Assembly (NCBI GenBank): GCA_017744355.1
Contig: JAGIBK010000002.1
Location: 479,001 to 543,000, forward strand
Direction: 5' to 3'
Origin: a bacterium
Lineage (GTDB): Bacteria > Cyanobacteriota > Sericytochromatia > S15B-MN24 > UBA4093
Length of the DNA stretch: 64,000 bases
The notes under the pieces are model-generated. The model saw only the letters and a program-made list of their open reading frames with translations, was not told the origin of the DNA and ran no database searches. Numbering within the stretch: position 1 is the stretch's first letter; every line of letters starts with the position of its first letter. Both the position numbers and the translations under genes were made by a program. Shown piece by piece: positions 62,427 to 64,000 of the stretch.

Positions 62427-63152
62427 TTACTTGAGCTTCGCGATCACGTCCGCGAAGGTCTTCTGAGAAGCGGGGATGCTGGCGAAGTCCTTGACGAAGC
62501 GTTCGCCCTCTTCCTTCGCCGACGGGCTGTTGATCTGGAACAGGCCGCGGACGTAATTGCCGCGGATGACCCAGTCGTCCGAGTCCATCTTGACGGCCTT
62601 GGCGAGCATCTCGGTGCCCTTCTTGGCGTCACCGCCGACCATGCCGGGCGCCTCCAGGAAATAGCGGCCGAGAGCATACCGGGCGCGGGCATTGTCCGGG
62701 TCGATCTCGACGCCCTTCTCGAGCTGCTTGCGCACCCCGAGGCCGTACTTCATCATCGCCATCATGCCCTCGCGCTTGGACTTGAGGCCCTGAGCGCCGC
62801 CAAGCACCACGTACACCTCGGAGCGGTAATAGGCCGAAGCGTCCTTGGCGCCGGGATGCTTCTCGAGCTTCTCGCAGAGGTCCATGGCCTCGTTGTAGCG
62901 CTCGAGCATGAGGAGGGCGTGGGCGATCATCACCTGGGCGGCGAAGTCGTTCTCCTTGATCGCGAGGCTCTTCTTGTAATAAGAGAGCGCGTCCTCGTAT
63001 TCGCCCCGTGCATCGTGCTGACGGCCCTTGGCCATCATGGCATCGAAGTCGCTGGCGGCGGCGATCTGGTAGGGAGCAGGGGGAGCCGCATGCGCCGCCA
63101 CCGGCGTCATCACGGCCAGACCCAACAGGGCGCCCAAGAGAAGTTTCTGCAC
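62427..63152 (-). CDS. Exported tetratricopeptide-repeat protein
   Basis: A 241-residue protein with a signal peptide (LLLGALLGLAVMTPVAAHAA). TPR-like units are visible at about residues 35-70 (ARGEYEDALSYYKKSLAIKE), 72-105 (AAQVMIAHALLMLERYNEA) and 150-220 (NARARYALGRYFLEAPG). Likely a periplasmic scaffold. The start is a GTG at 63152, seven bases after AAAGGAGG; in-frame upstream ATG codons lack a site. A weak terminator follows. Confidence 0.87.
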   Translation of the reverse strand: MQKLLLGALLGLAVMTPVAAHAAPPAPYQIAAASDFDAMMAKGRQHDARGEYEDALSYYKKSLAIKENDFAAQVMIAHALLMLERYNEAMDLCEKLEKHPGAKDASAYYRSEVYVVLGGAQGLKSKREGMMAMMKYGLGVRKQLEKGVEIDPDNARARYALGRYFLEAPGMVGGDAKKGTEMLAKAVKMDSDDWVIRGNYVRGLFQINSPSAKEEGERFVKDFASIPASQKTFADVIAKLK

Positions 63153-63229
63153 GAGACGTCCTCCTTTGTTCAACAAACGTGAATGCGTTGGGGTCATTCT
63201 GCGGCCACGCTCGCCCGATGGCAAGAGGG

Positions 63230-64000
63230 CTACTTGGCCTCCATCCAGCTGGGCCCGACCGAGAGCTCGACCTTGAGGGGCACGGCGAGCTGCGGATAGG
63301 CGCTCTCCATGGTCTCGCGGACCAGGGCGCTGACCGCTTCGACTTCGGCCTTGGGCACTTCGAGCACCAGTTCGTCGTGGACCTGGAGGATCATGTGGGC
63401 CTTGAAGCCGCCTTCTTTCAGCGCGCGGTGGAGGCGGATCATGGCGATCTTGATGATATCGGCGGCCGTCCCCTGGATGGGCGAGTTGACCGAGGTGCGC
63501 TCGCCGAAGTCCTTGAGCCGGCGGTCGTTGAGCTCGGGGATGTAGCGTCGGCGACCGAGAAGGGTCTCGGCGTAGCCCCGGCGCTTGACCCTGGCGACGG
63601 CCTCGATGGTGTAGTGGCGGATCTTGGGGTAGTGGTCCCAGAAGGCGTCGATGAAGGCCTTGGCCTCGCCCATGGGGATGCCGAGCACCTTGGCAAGGCT
63701 GAAGGCTCCCTGGCCGTAGATGGTGGCGAAGTTCACGGTCTTGGCCATGCGGCGCTGGTCCTTGGTGACCTCTTCGAGGGGGACCTTGAAGATCTGCGAG
63801 GCGGTCAGGGCGTGGATGTCCTCGTCCTTGCGGAAGGCCTCGATGAAGACTGGTTCATCGGCGATGTGGGCCAAAAGGCGCAGCTCGATCTGAGAGTAGT
63901 CGGCCGCCATGATGACCACGTCGGGAGCCGAGGGCACAAAGGCCCCACGGATCTCGCGGCCCTCGGCGGTCCGGATGGGGATGTTCTGGAGGTTGGGCTT
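63230..64000 (-). CDS. polA: DNA polymerase I, C-terminal part (runs off the right edge)
   Basis: The frame is open to the window edge. It encodes the palm/finger part of family A polymerase: LQNIPIRTAEGREIRGAFVP, motif A ADYSQIELRLLAH (catalytic Asp), the O helix KDQRRMAKTVNFATIYG (Lys, Arg and Tyr contacts to the nucleotide), and motif C LQVHDELVLEVP (HDE). The C-terminus is intact. The exonuclease domains lie outside the window. The next gene on the same strand, a TPR protein, follows 78 bases later. Confidence 0.95.
   Translation of the reverse strand, partial: KPNLQNIPIRTAEGREIRGAFVPSAPDVVIMAADYSQIELRLLAHIADEPVFIEAFRKDEDIHALTASQIFKVPLEEVTKDQRRMAKTVNFATIYGQGAFSLAKVLGIPMGEAKAFIDAFWDHYPKIRHYTIEAVARVKRRGYAETLLGRRRYIPELNDRRLKDFGERTSVNSPIQGTAADIIKIAMIRLHRALKEGGFKAHMILQVHDELVLEVPKAEVEAVSALVRETMESAYPQLAVPLKVELSVGPSWMEAK

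Overview
The window is GC-rich, densely packed Gram-negative chromosome: about 50 protein genes on both strands, short gaps, no rRNA or tRNA, no insertion sequence, no CRISPR array and no prophage that I can see. An outer membrane is shown by a TolC-family channel, a beta-barrel protein and several lipoproteins. The cell makes menaquinone and senses heme ligands such as O2. A carbonic anhydrase/SbtA/SbtB bicarbonate cassette suggests a lineage related to Cyanobacteria (for example a non-photosynthetic sister group), but that placement is inference only. Several genes start with TTG or GTG behind a strong Shine-Dalgarno sequence.

Layout. 1-2364: the start of a PLP decarboxylase (minus) diverging from a DUF885 lipase/peptidase-like protein. 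2687-9559: two tandem paralogous lipoproteins of about 1140 residues, each with a carboxypeptidase-like N-terminus, three IPT/TIG domains and about twelve NHL repeats. 9572-11471: two membrane-associated proteins of unknown role. 11727-17933: a DUF421 protein, then an efflux operon (TetR, HlyD, ABC-2 permease, small lipoprotein, beta-barrel protein, TolC) with a near-perfect palindromic operator over the tetR start and no ATPase gene. 17943-25830: a Cys/Met PLP enzyme, a FAD-Rieske fusion oxidoreductase, a HAD phosphatase, a nitroreductase behind a Fur-like box, and small or unknown proteins. 25833-31347: topoisomerase I, then MoxR with a DUF58/TgpA-like transglutaminase fusion. 31501-35526: an old yellow enzyme behind a PerR-like palindrome, a CHASE3-GGDEF diguanylate cyclase and a duplicated beta-helix lipoprotein. 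35599-40702: a KAS III enzyme, a Bcr/CflA transporter, two tandem SET-domain proteins and a lipoprotein.

40803-51910 is a divergent menaquinone supercluster. On the minus strand menF-menD-menH/menB-menA-menC-menE overlap by a few bases or lie close together. On the plus strand DAHP synthase, a polyprenyl diphosphate synthase and the final methyltransferase (ubiE/menG) overlap. Together they cover the shikimate entry step, the naphthoquinone ring, the isoprenoid tail and the last methylation. MenH and MenB share one uninterrupted frame with a good internal ribosome-binding site and start for MenB.

52213-64000: a soluble globin-coupled chemoreceptor, carbonic anhydrase/SbtA/SbtB, an RNase D-like exonuclease, two small tandem proteins with leader-like N-termini (DEELDxVxGG type, possible RiPP or secreted-peptide precursors), then clpC and an HspR-like MerR regulator, a DUF4139 protein, a TPR protein and the 3' part of polA running off the right edge. 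The least explained elements are the two leader-bearing small proteins, the ATPase-less efflux operon, the MenH-MenB single frame and the MoxR/DUF58-transglutaminase pair.
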